Below are positions 51,435 through 64,000 of a stretch of 64,000 nt of DNA, piece by piece. The position numbers and the translations under genes were made by a program. Where the stretch lies: positions 18,965,275 to 19,029,274 of the forward strand of contig CM065179.1 of NCBI GenBank assembly GCA_033026295.1, written 5' to 3'. The stretch is from Channa striata (lineage: Eukaryota > Chordata > Actinopteri > Anabantiformes > Channidae). How positions within the stretch are numbered: the first letter of the stretch is position 1; each line of letters starts with the position of its first letter. Under the pieces are notes generated by a model. That model was not told the origin of the DNA and made no database searches. It saw only the letters and a program-made list of their open reading frames with translations.

Positions 51435-54400
51435 TCACACCTGCATGCCAGGCTTGCTCAGATCCCCATTCCCTTGGTTCCCCCCTCCTCCTCCCCCACC
51501 GCCACCCATCCCTCCTCTTTCATCCTCATCATCGCTGTCCAGCTCCTCGCTCTTCCGCTTGCTGTAGCGCTCATACAACACCATGAGCACGCCCATTACC
51601 CAGGCCGAAACCGTGCCAGCTGAGAAGATGACGAATCCGATGGCAATGAAGAAGAGGTAGTCCCAGTAGCCCAGGCCTTGGTGGCAGTCTGCCCGCAACT
51701 GCATGCCGACCTCCGCCAGCCGCTGGCCCGCCAGCTCTGGGGGACTGTGGCAAATTGTCTGTCCCTCACCTGAAGGTGAAAGACAGAAGGGTGGGAGAGA
51801 AAAGAGGTAGAGATGTAAAGAAAAATGGAGGTGAATATAGTAATAAAAGGAGAATGACCAGCATATGTAGTTAAAGATGAAGGGCAGAGTATCAGGAGAC
51901 AAAAGAGGGAAAAAACATAATTACTCTAGAGGAAAAGGTGCTTGGTGAACAAAAGTCAGGACACACACCGTGTATACATGAACAGCAGCTAACAATGCAG
52001 TAATAACCTTTGTGATAAATGATCCAGAAAGACACCATTTCCTCTGAGTACTGTACAGTAGGTCTGTGGAGCCTAGGACATAGCAATATTATTATGCCAC
52101 ACACACTCACACACACACATAGAGAAAGGTGACTAGACTCGACTACAAGCCTCTGACACATCAACTCTTCCACCCCCTCATGCATATCTTTACACAATAA
52201 CAAATCACTCTGCAGCAGCAGGGAGATAAGAAGATGAGTGTTTTCCCTGACAAAACGTCTGCTGCTCATAATGAATAATATGATAATCAGCCAGAGCGAC
52301 TGTCGGCCACACAGAGCAAAAAATCCACACTGAATACATTGAAGGGTTTATTTGTGGTGCTTGGTGCATCACCACAGAGAGGTCAAAGGTCAGGGTCAGT
52401 CTGCTCTACTGCATGTTTTCCGTCTGCTTCAAGGACTTTGCAAAAGTTATCACATTCAGTTCACTCACGTCTCTTAATTAATGTGTAGTTCTGCTCTGTA
52501 TGTATTTAATGGTGTGATCAGAAACAAGGAGAGAGATGGGTGTGCTTTTTCTGTCACTTCATCCAACTTCATTTCTCGCCAGCAGCGCCACTAATTCCCA
52601 TGCTCCCACCCTCCCTGCATGTTTAATTGTGAGCTTCTAAAAGGAAAGAAGTTGCTTTTCAAGCTGGGAACAACGAAAAAGATTAGAGAGCCAAAAGAAA
52701 GACAGACAGGCCGACTGAAGCAGCTCTTTTTAGGATGATTTGTTCATTTTTGGAATAGCTCAAAACAGAGATAAACTAACGCAGACTAGAGGAACAGTTT
52801 GGAAACATTCAATCTGCCCTCAGACCATGAGAAAAAAGGCCAAACTAGGAGCTTGTATCTGGCCGTAGTTCTGTCCTGTAATGGATTATTACTGTTAATT
52901 AAACTGCAATCATCTACCAATAAAGCCAAAGGTCTGAACACGGAAATGAGCAATGGGAGAAGGATGGTGAGAATAGTCGGATATGATCTATGCCTCTCAG
53001 ACTATTTGCCAGGGCTTTGTAAGAGCACCAGCAGTATTAGTCTGAGGAAAGCGCTGAGGAGGACAGCTGTGATAATCATTAAGAAAAAACTTTTTTGGTA
53101 CATGTATATGCCAAGAATTAGCTCAAACAAACCCCATGTTACATATGATAATAACCCCAAGACAGATTGTTCTGCTAAAGTGATTTTCACTGTGCATTTT
53201 CCAGCACATTAACTGAACCAGCTGAAAAGGTCCTGACGAGGCTGCAGAAAAAAATCTACATTTATTTCTGCAGAAGTTTGATAAGGTTCCTAATCAATAG
53301 CGACTTAACGATCAGTTCTCTTGGGGGTTTTGTCTCAGACGTTGTTGACAAGTTGTGTTGAAGTTCGTGTGTTCTGGTGGATTTACACTGCATCATAAGT
53401 GAACATGCAGCTGTTGTTTCACAGGCTTTTCTTAACAAAGTGAGAACAGAGGTCATTAAGTTGAAATAGCAGGCAACAATATGCAACAAATTATTCAGTA
53501 GCAGTAGCAAATAACTCATAGATGAACCAGGATCTGGATGTCACACAGAAACACTGTTTTAACCCGCTTTGGAACTGTCTGTCAGTAGAAGGATTACTCT
53601 ATCTCGGCCTGAATGTGTGTAGCACATTTAATCCCAGTCTTTTATGTGGCCATGACAAACACTCTGGAAATGTGAGAAAATCGGGATAATGAAATTTAAT
53701 TCAACACTGTGGAAAAGGTGGTCACTCATAATAATTACTGCTGAGTTGGGATAGCTGTTAGGTGACAATGAGTCATTGAAAAGCAGCCTCTGTGTTTATT
53801 AACCCAGACATGTGGATATTAGCAGTTTTTATTTCTGCTTCAAGAAATAACCTGCAATCAGACATCTTTTTAAAATCTCTAATTCCTGAATCCATATTAT
53901 AATTGTCAGAAGAAACTGTAACGTCCTTAGTGTTCTGTTAATTTAATTTATTTTACCCCCTTCAGTCATGTTCTGCACTTGTCTGTCTCATTCCCTTTTC
54001 ATTTCCCTCCCTTGTACAGAACATCAGCCATCTTTCCATCAGTCTCTGACACCATCTGTGACCGTCTGGGCTGGCTAGCTGATCTGCTCAGTCTCATTAC
54101 GCTGCCAAACTTTTCTCCAGCCAGGTGTAAGTATTTTTCCTTGTGGATGTGTGCACTGCTGTCTGTTACCTCCTAAAATATCATCATTCATGGCTGGATG
54201 CTGGAACAGTGACTGTACAAACACACACAACAGCAAATAAGTCCCTGGGGGTGTTTGGGTCTCATCTGTCCTCCTTCCTCTGTAGCTGTTTACTGCACCT
54301 TGCAACAGTTGAGACTTTGTTCACTGTTTTTGGCTGCAAGTCACGACTGCCTGGTGTAGTTGGAGTTTCAAGCTCAAGGAGTAATAAAAGAGGGTTTTAC

Positions 54401-57400
54401 TCAACCCTTTTCTCAACTATGAGCCTTTGCTGCTGTCGCTGAAACGTTGGTGTGTCCCACTCGAAAGTGCTGCTGCTTGTTAAAAACTGCATTGTGGAAA
54501 CATGAATCAATTAAAGGGACTATGACTCATGACAAACACTGGTGAGTGAAAAAAGGCTAACAACAGGAGAAAATGTGAAACTTTTACAAGCCTAACATCA
54601 CCAGAAACAGAATATAAGGTTAGGATTTTTTTTTTTATGGTTTCACATACAAAGTGTGAAGCATCACTTTCTCAAATTAAATCTGATGGTTTGCGTGAAT
54701 TGTGCATCAAGTGTGCATATTGTTTTTGGCGCACTAGTTATTGCATAAATTGTGGATCATATTACAGCAAATTACCTCTTACTGTTACTATACATTACAG
54801 TAGTCGGGTGGGTGGTACCAAAAAAACTCTTTGTATTTGAATTTAATTCACATAATCAAAGACTATGTAGTAGATGTTCAAGAAGGTTTTATCTGTAATA
54901 GGTAAATATAGATACTGTATATCAGAATTTGACAAACATTGATGCATGAACAAAAACGTCCATGCTCAGAGTCTGTAAATGTCTTTTCAGCCACTGTGTC
55001 CTATAATCCCAGTTAAGAGAAAATAATTTGGGCTATTACTGGAGAAAATAAGACAAGGTGGCAGCCGGCATGATTCATCCTTCCTTCAGTCTCTATTTGC
55101 CGTCTGTTTTGTTGTCACTCAGTGTTTTCTTACTCATCATTTTACCCAGCCTGGGAATCGACATAGACATTATTCTGGCAAAATGCCCTTGACATTTTAA
55201 AGGTTTGTCCCCGTGTTCACCAGAACAATTTCTTTCACTGGAGCTCATCTTTAATGATGCAGTGACAAGAAAAAGTGATGAAAACTGTTGGCAATATCCT
55301 TTTTTTTTTGCATAAATTGATCAGGAAATGTGATCTGATCTTCACCAAGGTCACCAAACAGTTACAATTTTTGATGTCTTTATTAAACACACTCATTAAA
55401 CATACAAGGTCAAGACTGGACTTCTGATGTCACTAATCAAACCTGGAGTTCAATCGATGAAACGAGAATCAAGGTGTGCTGACCTATAAAAAACACAAGC
55501 AGCTTACAACTTAACGCTGATGTGAGCCACGCCTTTAAAAAAATATGATCTCAGAAGGCCTATGACAAGGGGTTATTGATTTGTATGTAGCTGGAAAGGG
55601 TTAGAAATAATCTCTAGACTTTAGATAATTGTTAGTTCACAGTTAGACATATTGTCTATAAATGATGACGATTTGGTAGCACAGCTACTCTCCATAGAAG
55701 TGGGGGGCGCAGCCATGATCACTCCAAGAATGCTCAAAGAAAAGAACCCTAGAGTAACAGCTAAAGATTTGAAGGTTTTGTTGGAGTTGGTCTATATCCA
55801 TGTTCAAAAGTTAAATATAGGGAAAAATGGAACAGGCATAGTATTCATGGTGGGACCCACAGAGGAAGCCAATACTCCACTACAATGACATTACGGCACA
55901 TCTGTGCCAAAGTCCACCTTGAGACTTCACAACATCATTGGAAAATTGTCTTGTGGACAGATGAAACAAAGGTAGAATTGTTTGTTAAAAACATTTAAAA
56001 CATCATCCCGTCAGTGAAGTTTGGTGGTGGGAGCGTCACGATTTAGAGCTAATTTGCTCCCTCTGTACCTGGACAACTTGACATTGTGTAGAGACAAATG
56101 AAATGCCAAGTTTATCCAGGTTTTCTACAGGATAATGTCAGTGTCTGTCCTCAAGCTGAAGCTCAGAAGAAGCTGAGTGATGACTGAAGTAAATCTACCA
56201 CATCAACGTTTCAGAGCGGCCCAGTCTGAGCCCAGACCTCAACCCATTAGAATGGTCCAGAGTTGCTCCTGAATGTTGTTCCCAACCAGTCATTAAAATA
56301 CTGTTGCCATCACTTTTTCTACCACCACTTTGTGTGTTTAATAGGTGTGTAATATAAAGAAATGAAAGATTATGACTGTCTGAGTTTTATCAGCTTAAAA
56401 ACATTGTTCGTGTTGATGCTCCTGACTCATTAGATGATAAAACTCCTGTGTCAGTTTTAAAGGATTTAGGGAATCATTATTTCCTGCACATCATCTGAAA
56501 TAATGGTATTACATCATTACTTGTGTTTGTGACAAAGTCCAGTCTGGTGATGTGGGCAAAACACCCTCAGTAAGGTGTGTTTTTTTTCTCTGGCTTATTA
56601 TTTGGCACTTATTAAAAAAATGAAAGTGATGAAAATCTGTCTCGAAAATGTATTTTATTTTAGGATTTTGGACCTTGTTTAGGTAATTTCTGGACAATTT
56701 GAGTGACCTGTTTTCAACTCACCTTTGCTCTCACCCCATTCATTGTGCCTTTAGAGAATAAAAACACTTACAAACTTGCTACTTGATCGGGATAGAGAGA
56801 CAGGACGTGTGCATGTCCTCCGGTTCCTGCGAATAGTTGAAATGTGATGTTTAATTCCAGCTGTTTCAGGACCAGTGCTGCAGTCTTGAAGAATTCCCTT
56901 TTTGCATGCTTGCTGCAGTGCAGTTCCTATTTCTCTACTCTAAACAGACTCCTGCAACATAAAATGGATATGGTTTGTCCCCTGCTCTGCCGCCTGATGA
57001 GTAAGTCTGGTCGAAACCAGAAAACATTAATCTCCGGCAACAAATGTCTCCTCTTGGCCTGGACTTAGACATTATTATATTGCCTTGAATGAAACGTCAC
57101 GTCTCTTCAAAGCAGAACATGATGGCCACCCGTTGGCCCCAACACTGCTAAGACTCTTGGTGCTCCTGTGCACGCCATGATGTCACTGTGTTATGGTAAT
57201 AATATCAGGCTTGTGGACAGTGGTATCAGTGTGACACTACGCAGAAAATTTCAACCGGACATAAACCCCTGCAGCTCTGTGACACACCACAGGCATTAAA
57301 GACCAAAATAGTACTGAAGGAAATAAACAGCAGCAATAATAGTAATACACACGTAACACTTCCTCAGTGAAGCTGCACTAAACCTTGTGCAACAAAGCAG

Positions 57401-60400
57401 AGCTTTCCAGGAATGTGAATGGGAACTTTTAGACAATTCATGAGAGACAAACCCACAAACGTACAGTGTTTGTGTGTGTGGCTGCTTCTGTGACTGGGTG
57501 ATAAAGTCTCCGTGTCAAATTATCCGCTGGTCGGTTTCCAAGCTCAGCGCTGACACGCCGACAGACAGGAGGGACGGGTGTACTAAAACACAGCTGACTC
57601 TTTGATGAACTTCACTCTGTTTTGCTTTTTTCTCTCCTCTCTCCCTCAACATATGAAACAACAATTGTTTTGAATCCGATCGGTCTACACCATGAATGCA
57701 TATTGTGTGGTTCACAGGGTAGCAAAAAAGCAGGTGTTGTGATATATTTGACACACTAGCAGGTATGTATGTTGTATGTCTCATCCCGTGAACTGAAAAA
57801 CGAATATTCCCCTCGTAAATTACATACGGCACAACTTGTTTGTCACTGTAGAGATGTACCTGCACATGTATCTCAGCATCCCTCAGAAAAATAACCCCAG
57901 ACCAATAAAACTCACAGTGTGCAGCTGTTTATTCAACGGGGAGAGGCCTTCAGTTTTGGGGTCCCTCCTGTCACACTGCTGCACAAATAACGCACCTTTT
58001 AGCGAGTGAAACACATCGCACTGGGGTTGGCAAAGACTGAGAATAGCTGCCCTTTTCTCCATCACATCCAGTAGGACTGAATAACACACGCCTTCACACT
58101 CCTCTCCTCTCAAATACGGCATTAGTCAGATTACCACCATCCTCCTTTCCGTCATTTCTCCATAAGATCCCTTCTTCCTCTGGCAGAGAGAGAGAGAGAG
58201 AGAGAGAGTGAAGGTCAGATAGCTCTCTCTCCTCTTCCCTCTATCACTCTGTCTTATCAGTCTTGCTCTCTCTATCACCTCCCACTTTTCATTCCCACTC
58301 TGGCACGTTAGCGCTTATTCTCCACTTCACGTCTCCCCTTGAGCCTTTATCAGGCCATTTCCTTCAATGTCCTTCCACTTCTCTCGGTTCTGCTCTGTCA
58401 TCTTCACACTCTCTGCTCTTTTCCCCCTATTTTATTCTCCAGGCCTCCACGCATCACTTGGACAGGGTCGTGCGGCTCACGCACCTGAGCTAGCTTCCCT
58501 CTGCGCCTCAGGTGATCACATCACAAAAAAAAACCCACACAAGCATCACATCAATCATGATTTCACGCTCACACCGAAAAATGCGGAGACATAAATATAT
58601 ATACGAGCTAAACAAGAAGGCTAGTTGAATTTGATATGGTTCCCCTCACCAGATGGCTGCAAGGAATCATTCCAGCTGATAAATAATGCATTGTCTACCT
58701 GTATTAAATTGAATCCATGCCTCCTTGTCATAATAAATGTTTTAATGGATATGAGTGACAGATCTGGGGCACAGACAACAGGTGACTCCTCTGGTCTGTG
58801 TGTTTTTACTTTTTCCTCTCTCTATCCAAAGTCTATCCTAATCTTCTTGCCCTTTTCTTTCAGTCCTCTCATCTTCCTGCCCTCTATTCTTTTGTCATGT
58901 CATTTCTCTTAGTCTCTCCTCTCATCTTATCTACTTCTTATCTAGAATTCTTTTTCATCAAGGACGAATCAAATCTAATGCTTGTAAAAACCTGACTTCT
59001 TACTTTTATTCTCCCTTTCTTTCAACCCTTGCCCTCTGTTCTTTTGTCTCTTTTAATGAATATTTAACTCTTGCCCCACGTGTGGCCCTGTGCTTTGGCT
59101 CTTTGCCTCAGGTCTGTGAGCTGTTCAGGGCACAGACAATCAGCCAGAAATACTTTCCCCAGCGCTGGAGCCACAACACCACCAGCGCTGCCAACGACGG
59201 ACGAACCGCTTTCTTTCTGAGGCACTTCCATTACGACGAGAGAGGAAATGTAGGCATATTCCCAGAGAGCTTAGAACTGATGGAGAATATTTAGGTACTC
59301 AGGACACAAAAGTCACAGTGTCAAGAACATACGACAAATATGGGGTAGACAAAATTAGTAGGGTTTAAATTTAACAACCTTTAACATAGCCTGTCTGTTT
59401 AATGAAGATTTATATAAATGTTTGCACAATGCTGTGTGCAATGTTGCTTTGTTGCCAGTTGTGCTTACAATAAAAAGTTCTGATATTTATGAATAAAGGA
59501 TTAAAAGAATTATGAACAAATAAAAGAAAGTTTTGAGACTGATTTTACATTTTAATTTCACTACACTTTTCTTTTTCAATATAAGTCAGGGAGAAGACAC
59601 TAAGAGCCAAGTACCATGAGAAGAAGTGATCAGGAAGAACATCAGAAAGAAAAGTTTTTGAACCCTTAGGAGCCTGTGATCACGCCGGCATGACACTGAT
59701 TTTGGTGACACCGGTTTTGACCAGTCTTGCCTCGTTTACAGCTCAGTTAAGGTTTCAAACACCTCCTGAGAAATATAACAGCTCGTTTAGAAGCTAAATG
59801 CTCATCTGTGTTCACCCAGCACCAGCTACTTGATAACTTGTCCGTTGGTGTTGGACAGCTGATGTAGACTGGCCACAGTTTACATTTATATTGCTAACAA
59901 ATCTGCCGGCTGCGATCTCAATAAGTTTGATAAGACTGAACTAAAAACAATTAAAGACACTAAAACTCTTTATAAAGCTGAAGTGAACCGTGGTGTTTGG
60001 TGATAATTCTCAATTTTCTGTATAGTTATTACTTATTTATATAGTTACCCCTTTGAACATGAAATTGTAATATTATTCTCTGACCGAACATGTGTTTTCA
60101 TAGATGTGTGCCCTTTGAGAAATGCTTTATATTGCGGGGCCAGTCCACAACGGAACAAAAGATGTGCGACTTGGGCTTTTGCTTTCTGCTTCATGCCTTC
60201 GCTGAGGAAACCTGTCTCCCCTGTCTTTTATATCACTTTCATCTTTCCCTCTGCTCCTCCTGCTGTCATTCGTTCACAAGGAAACCACTTGGATGCACCT
60301 GCCAACCCTTCCACTTTCCTGAACCTTCACGGTAACGTTGGTGGCTGCCGGAGTCGAGTCACATCAACCTGTCACAGTGACACATGCCTGACACACAAAG

Positions 60401-62548
60401 AGACACTGAGAAGCAAAAAAACCCAAACATCTGCTGACACAGAACAGTGACTAAAATTAGATTTTAACTTGTTATAATTCCAACATGCACCATCAGGAAC
60501 AAACCTGTGAACACTCACATGTTCACTTGAGCCCATTCCCTGGAGTAAACCGGTAAACTTCTGTGGTTGTTTAGTATTGGCGTATCCATGACAATGAGTT
60601 TGTGCTGCGTGCTCCTGAGGGATCACAGCCCAAGTTTCTCTGGTCACACTTACAACTTTGAAAGTGCAATGCAATCACAAATGCAATGTAATTTCATTGT
60701 CATTAGCTGGGATCTAAAACTAGTATTGGAATGTGATTTGGATGCACAGCTGCTCTGCAGTGGGTGTTTTGTGTTGAGTCAATTGTGAATCAAAGTCCTT
60801 TTTCTCAGAATATCTGTTTTTGTGAGCATCGTGCACTTGCTGGGATAAAATCAGAGCAGAGTGTTCACAATAATGTATGTGCCTGTGGGTTCATGTTTGT
60901 GCCAGTTGTGGAGTGCACTTAGTGAAATCTAAAAGTGAAGGTAGATAACAACCCTGGGGAGCTGCTGTCTTCAAGCGGCGTTCTCGACAGCCTGTCCCCC
61001 GCAGGCCCTGGCCTTAGGGTCCTCCCTAACCTGCAGATCACACACTGACTCATACACACTGAAGTGCGTGGACACACACAAACACACACATATACATGCT
61101 GTCCTAAAGAGGAGCACGGGAGTCCAGCTTTTTTAAGAACCATCATTAACCATCTGCACTAAAGGGCCAAACCAGACAGTGCTGGGACCGCCAGCACAGC
61201 CAGGCTGCACGCTGTGTGTTAGTGTGTATTGTTTGCAGGCGGTCAGGGCTAGCCAGAGAGAAAGAAAAAACAGGTACTAAAGGACACAATCGCCCTCTCA
61301 GCGTTATCTCTGCCTTCAGCCGGACAGCAATGCAACAAGACAAATGGGATGTTCATTCACAGCCATTACAACCGCGTCCACCTCATTAGGAGACCTGACC
61401 CAGTTCACCTACTTACAGGACTAGGCTCAGTTCGTGTGTAGGAACAAAGATCATCTTGAGCTTGTCCTCGCTGTGAGGGTCACAAGGCCCATTCATACTA
61501 ATTTCTTCCTTTAATCGAATTAAATCCACCACTGTTTCCATTTGCGGACGGCTGAGACGCAATTTCTGTCCACTGTTACTGTGGCACGAGTCTGCTCATT
61601 TGTTATGGCAAGACTGAAACATTACTGGGACTCAAAGGACAGTTTGAGGGGAGCACATTGGAGACGGGACCATGGAACGATAATCTTTGGATTCCTCTGA
61701 CTCTGAAGTTAAACCATGGAAATGTGTGTGTGCTTATATCTTCACAAAATAAAACTCTGAACTGCAGCTCGCTGGCTGTGGGGATGCAGACCCCCCACCA
61801 CAACATTAACACTGCCAGGTGGTATTTGTGTTGTGGCTGATCAGTGTGTGTGTGTGTGTGTGTGTGTGCTGAACATCTTGCTGATTCCATCCACTCTCAC
61901 CTTGAAACTTGAAGCCCTCTATTTGCACCCACAGGCAGAGGTCCTCCGTGTCACAGTCGCACCTCCAGGGGTTACTGCTGAGCTCCAGAGAGCGCAGGGC
62001 AGGCAGGGCGATCAGGCTGCTGATGTTGAGGACCGTCAAGTTGTTCCGACTCAAATCCAGCACCTGCAGAGCTACGTTCTCCGAGAAAGCATCCGGGTGG
62101 ATCTCCCCAGACTGGGGTTATCCGTCAGCCGGAGCATCACCAGAGACGCCAGAGGCCCAAAGGTCCGGTCCTCGATCAGCAGCAAGGTGTTGAACGACAG
62201 GTCCAAGTAGGCGAGCTTCCTCAAGTTCCCGAAGGTGGACTCGGAGACCTCCGTCAGAGAGTTGTTGCTGCAGTCCAGATAGACCAGGTCGGACAGGTAG
62301 TTAAGCTGCAGCGCCGGGAGATCCGCGATTCGATTGTTCGAGATGATGAGCTGCCGGGTGGCGAGGGGCAGGTCGTTGGGAAACTGGGTGAGCTCCTGCC
62401 CGGCGCACTGGACCACCAGCTGGTCGTCGCACACGCACCTGTCGGGGCAGCCAGCTGTGAGAGCCGGGGAAGGGGCAACCCCCATCACGAAGACAAAGAG
62501 GAAGAGGAGCCGGAGGGACTGCGCGCTGGGCTCGGGCAACAGACGCAT
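51435..62548 (-). CDS. lrrc52: Leucine-rich repeat BK-channel gamma subunit, LRRC52-like, with an apparent frameshift
   Basis: LRRC52 is a single-pass membrane protein that binds large-conductance potassium channels (BK/Slo1, and Slo3 in sperm) and shifts their gating. Exon 1 is 61901-62548 (ATG at 62546-62548); exon 2 is 51435-51769 (stop at 51435-51437). The GT-AG junction is in phase. Exon 1 encodes a signal peptide (LRLLFLFVFVMGVAPSPALT), a Cys-rich LRR N-cap (CPDRCVCDDQLVVQC), LRRs including LSDLVYLDCSNNSL and LRKLAYLDLSFN, and the start of the LRR C-cap (NPWRCDC). Exon 2 completes the C-cap, then a transmembrane helix (DYLFFIAIGFVIFSAGTVSA), an acidic tail (SDDEDE) and a glycine run. 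The TM sequence fits LRRC52 better than the LRRC38/LRRC55 type. At 62105-62108 the frame slips: codons before and after match the family, but one G is missing from a G run, so the exon cannot be read through as it stands. This may be a sequencing error or a real lesion. Confidence 0.85.
54020..54124 (+). CDS. Exon-like open segment, antisense within lrrc52 intron
   Basis: A TTGTACAG acceptor, an open frame containing SVSDTICDRLGWLADLLSLI, and a CAG|GTGTAA donor. Both ends are phase 2, compatible with 44719-44768 upstream and 56862-57000 downstream. No homologue is recognised. Confidence 0.25.
55250..56380 (+). mobile_element. Decayed Tc1-like transposon in the lrrc52 intron
   Basis: A terminal-repeat-like block (GGAAATGTGATCTGATCTTC, about 55324-55343) is followed by a broken transposase. 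An open piece at 55652-55888 includes KDLKVLLELVYIHVQKLNIG and VGPTEEA. After it come frameshifted remnants of the WTDET region (about 55954), a VKFGGGS-type segment (about 56015-56035) and a PDLNPLE-type segment (about 56237-56257). It ends near CACTTTTTCTACCACCACTT. Several frameshifts make it inactive. It shares terminal-repeat sequence with the element at 43570-44280. Confidence 0.75.
56862..57000 (+). CDS. Exon-like open segment, antisense within lrrc52 intron
   Basis: Acceptor TTTAATTCCAG, an open frame in phase 2 containing RTSAAVLKNSLFACLLQCSS, and a strong ATGA|GTAAGT donor. Phase-compatible with 54020-54124. It does not join in frame to 59112-59249. Unrecognised, and it may be chance. 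Confidence 0.22.
59112..59249 (+). CDS. Exon-like open segment, antisense within lrrc52 intron
   Basis: Acceptor TTTGCCTCAG, 46 open codons (from VCELFRAQTISQKYFPQRWS through TAFFLRHFHYDERGN) with GC-rich third positions, then an AAT|GTAGGC donor. Phase 0 at both ends. Among the unassigned segments it looks the most like real coding sequence, but I cannot name it. Confidence 0.35.
61844..61868. repeat. (TG)n microsatellite at the lrrc52 exon 1 donor side
   Basis: About twelve TG units, 32 bases inside the intron from the exon 1 donor (61899-61900). Confidence 0.95.
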
Positions 62549-63280
62549 GACGAGGCCGCCCAGGGCGTCATGAACTCGGGCTGAGCCGGACCCGGACTCC
62601 CCGGCGCTCCCCGGGCATCCTGCATGGATGTGAGCAGCTGGGAGAGAGGCGAGGTGGCCGCTCGGAGCGTCTGGCTGTCGCTGCCTGGGAGCCGGACTGC
62701 TGTTTGTCTCCAGCCTCTCTTCGTCCCTCAGACAGACTATCGCTCAGTCACTCACACGCACTCTGGCGCGCCACGCACGTCGCCACAAGGCTCATCATTT
62801 CGGAAGGTGACCGATGGGCGCTGACTGCTCTGCGGGTGAAAGTCATGCAGCTTACCGGACTCTGTCCCAGCAGAGAAGACCACAGTACCGCTGTGTGCTG
62901 TCGATCGCCCCGCCGGTGACTCATCTTTGGGAATCAGTTGTCGCCGGCAAAGTGCATTGTTGGTTTAGTTTCCAAACAAACGCCATGACCTGCTCGGACT
63001 TGCCGAAAATCCCGAATCCAGACTCCCCGAAATGTGTGTGTTCCTGGGTGGGTTGTCTGAGAGGGTGTGTGGGCAGGGGGGTGGGATGGTGGGTCTGTCG
63101 TACACCACAGTCCAGCAGCCGAGTAGTTCAGGATGGAGAGTGCGTCCTTGGCTCCACTGCGCGCACGCAGCTCCTGTTCTGTGACTGAGGCTCCGCGCTG
63201 CGCTGGAGAGATGCTCCCTCCCTCTCCGCCTCCCTGTCCGCGCTCATACCGCAGCTCTGCGCACACTGAAGTGCTGTTTG

Positions 63281-63315
<35 letters not shown>

Positions 63316-64000
63316 TGGGCGACGGTGTAATTCGATGATGGTTACGTCACCAGGTGTGCCCTCTCGTGAAAACCAGACGCTCATAGTACAGAGCGTCTAA
63401 GCGGACAAAGACACTCACAGAAAGTCTCTCTCTCCTTCTATTTATCTCCCTGTGTGTGTGTGTGTGTGTGTGCGTAAAAAACAAGTCAATCATAATCTTG
63501 CCTGAAAGCAACAGCCTCTTAGTCATGCACAGATTTAACAGGCCTTATCTCATGTGGTCCAGTGGCTAATTTCTCTTCATTCTATCTCCCAGCAGCTTGT
63601 TGACAACATAATGCATTGAAATGAGACTGTGCGCTACTTACTTATTATATTACTACTGTTATTATTATTGCTGTTGTTATTTTGCAATTTTCCATTGGGC
63701 ACTGTTGCAGTCTCACAATCAGTCGTCCACATTCAGACTCAGTGAGAAGGCTGACAGAAGACTGAAGTTTCAGATTAAGGTGAAAGATGAAATATTCTGA
63801 TGCTGTGACGGTGTTCAGTATGAAATAATGAAGTCGTTTGGCCACTTGAGGTTAAAAATTCTTGTGTGCAAAAAAAGGTTTTAATTTAAAATAGCGTTTT
63901 CTTTTTGGATAAAAAGTTGCTCACATTTTTTTTAAGAAGATGGGGCAGAGCCAACCTACTGACCTACCACAGTGATGCTTTTCTGATCATAATTATCTCA
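62549..64000. promoter_or_regulatory. lrrc52 upstream region
   Basis: Upstream flank of lrrc52 on the minus strand. It is GC- and CpG-rich from the start codon to about 63270, suggesting a CpG-island-type promoter. TG microsatellites lie at 63283-63313 and 63451-63472. From 63480 to the window end the sequence is AT-rich and no gene is seen. Confidence 0.5.

Noticed and set aside
51338..51623. Plus-strand frames opposite lrrc52 exon 2
   Set aside because: They are shadows of the real minus-strand exon and its glycine-rich tail.
1..64000. CRISPR arrays, operons, phage or plasmid genes
   Set aside because: No regularly spaced repeats with unique spacers, no bacterial gene arrangement; gene structure is vertebrate throughout.

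Overview
This is a vertebrate nuclear window, almost certainly from a teleost fish. It has short exons, GT-AG introns of 0.1 to 10 kb, vertebrate orthologues, dense CA/TG and TA microsatellites, decayed Tc1-like transposons, a tRNA-derived SINE, and a LINE with a restriction-like endonuclease domain of a type known from fish. No bacterial, plasmid or phage signal was seen, and there is no CRISPR array.

Layout. Positions 1-5542 (-): first three coding exons of importin-13 (ipo13), which continues off the left edge. Positions 7739-18227 (+): five exons of a small mucin-like single-pass membrane protein that I do not recognise. Its first intron holds a perfect 68-bp palindrome and a broken LINE sitting between two (TA)n tracts. 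Positions 21707-26720 (-): an 11-coding-exon coiled-coil gene, taken as CCDC163 from its structure and its head-to-head position with MMACHC. Positions 26999-29595 (+): the complete five-exon mmachc gene (cobalamin processing). The two share a bidirectional promoter carrying ZNF143-like motifs. Positions 30500-51400: about 21 kb with no confident gene. It holds a recent 1.8-kb tandem duplication, Tc1 remnants, a SINE, microsatellites and a few exon-like segments. Positions 51435-62548 (-): two-exon lrrc52, a BK-channel gamma-subunit-type leucine-rich repeat protein, with an apparent one-base frameshift in exon 1. Its 10-kb intron holds a decayed Tc1 element and several plus-strand exon-like segments.

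IPO13 and the MMACHC/CCDC163 pair both lie in human 1p34, so that part looks like conserved synteny. LRRC52 is on human 1q, so a rearrangement boundary falls in the gene-poor stretch. The genes do not form one pathway. The strongest leads are the orphan mucin-like gene with its ambiguous splice junction, the ZNF143-type bidirectional promoter, a GC-AG intron in CCDC163, the lrrc52 frameshift, the palindrome, and the tandem duplication with a localised patch of divergence. I did not find a convincing wholly new biological system.
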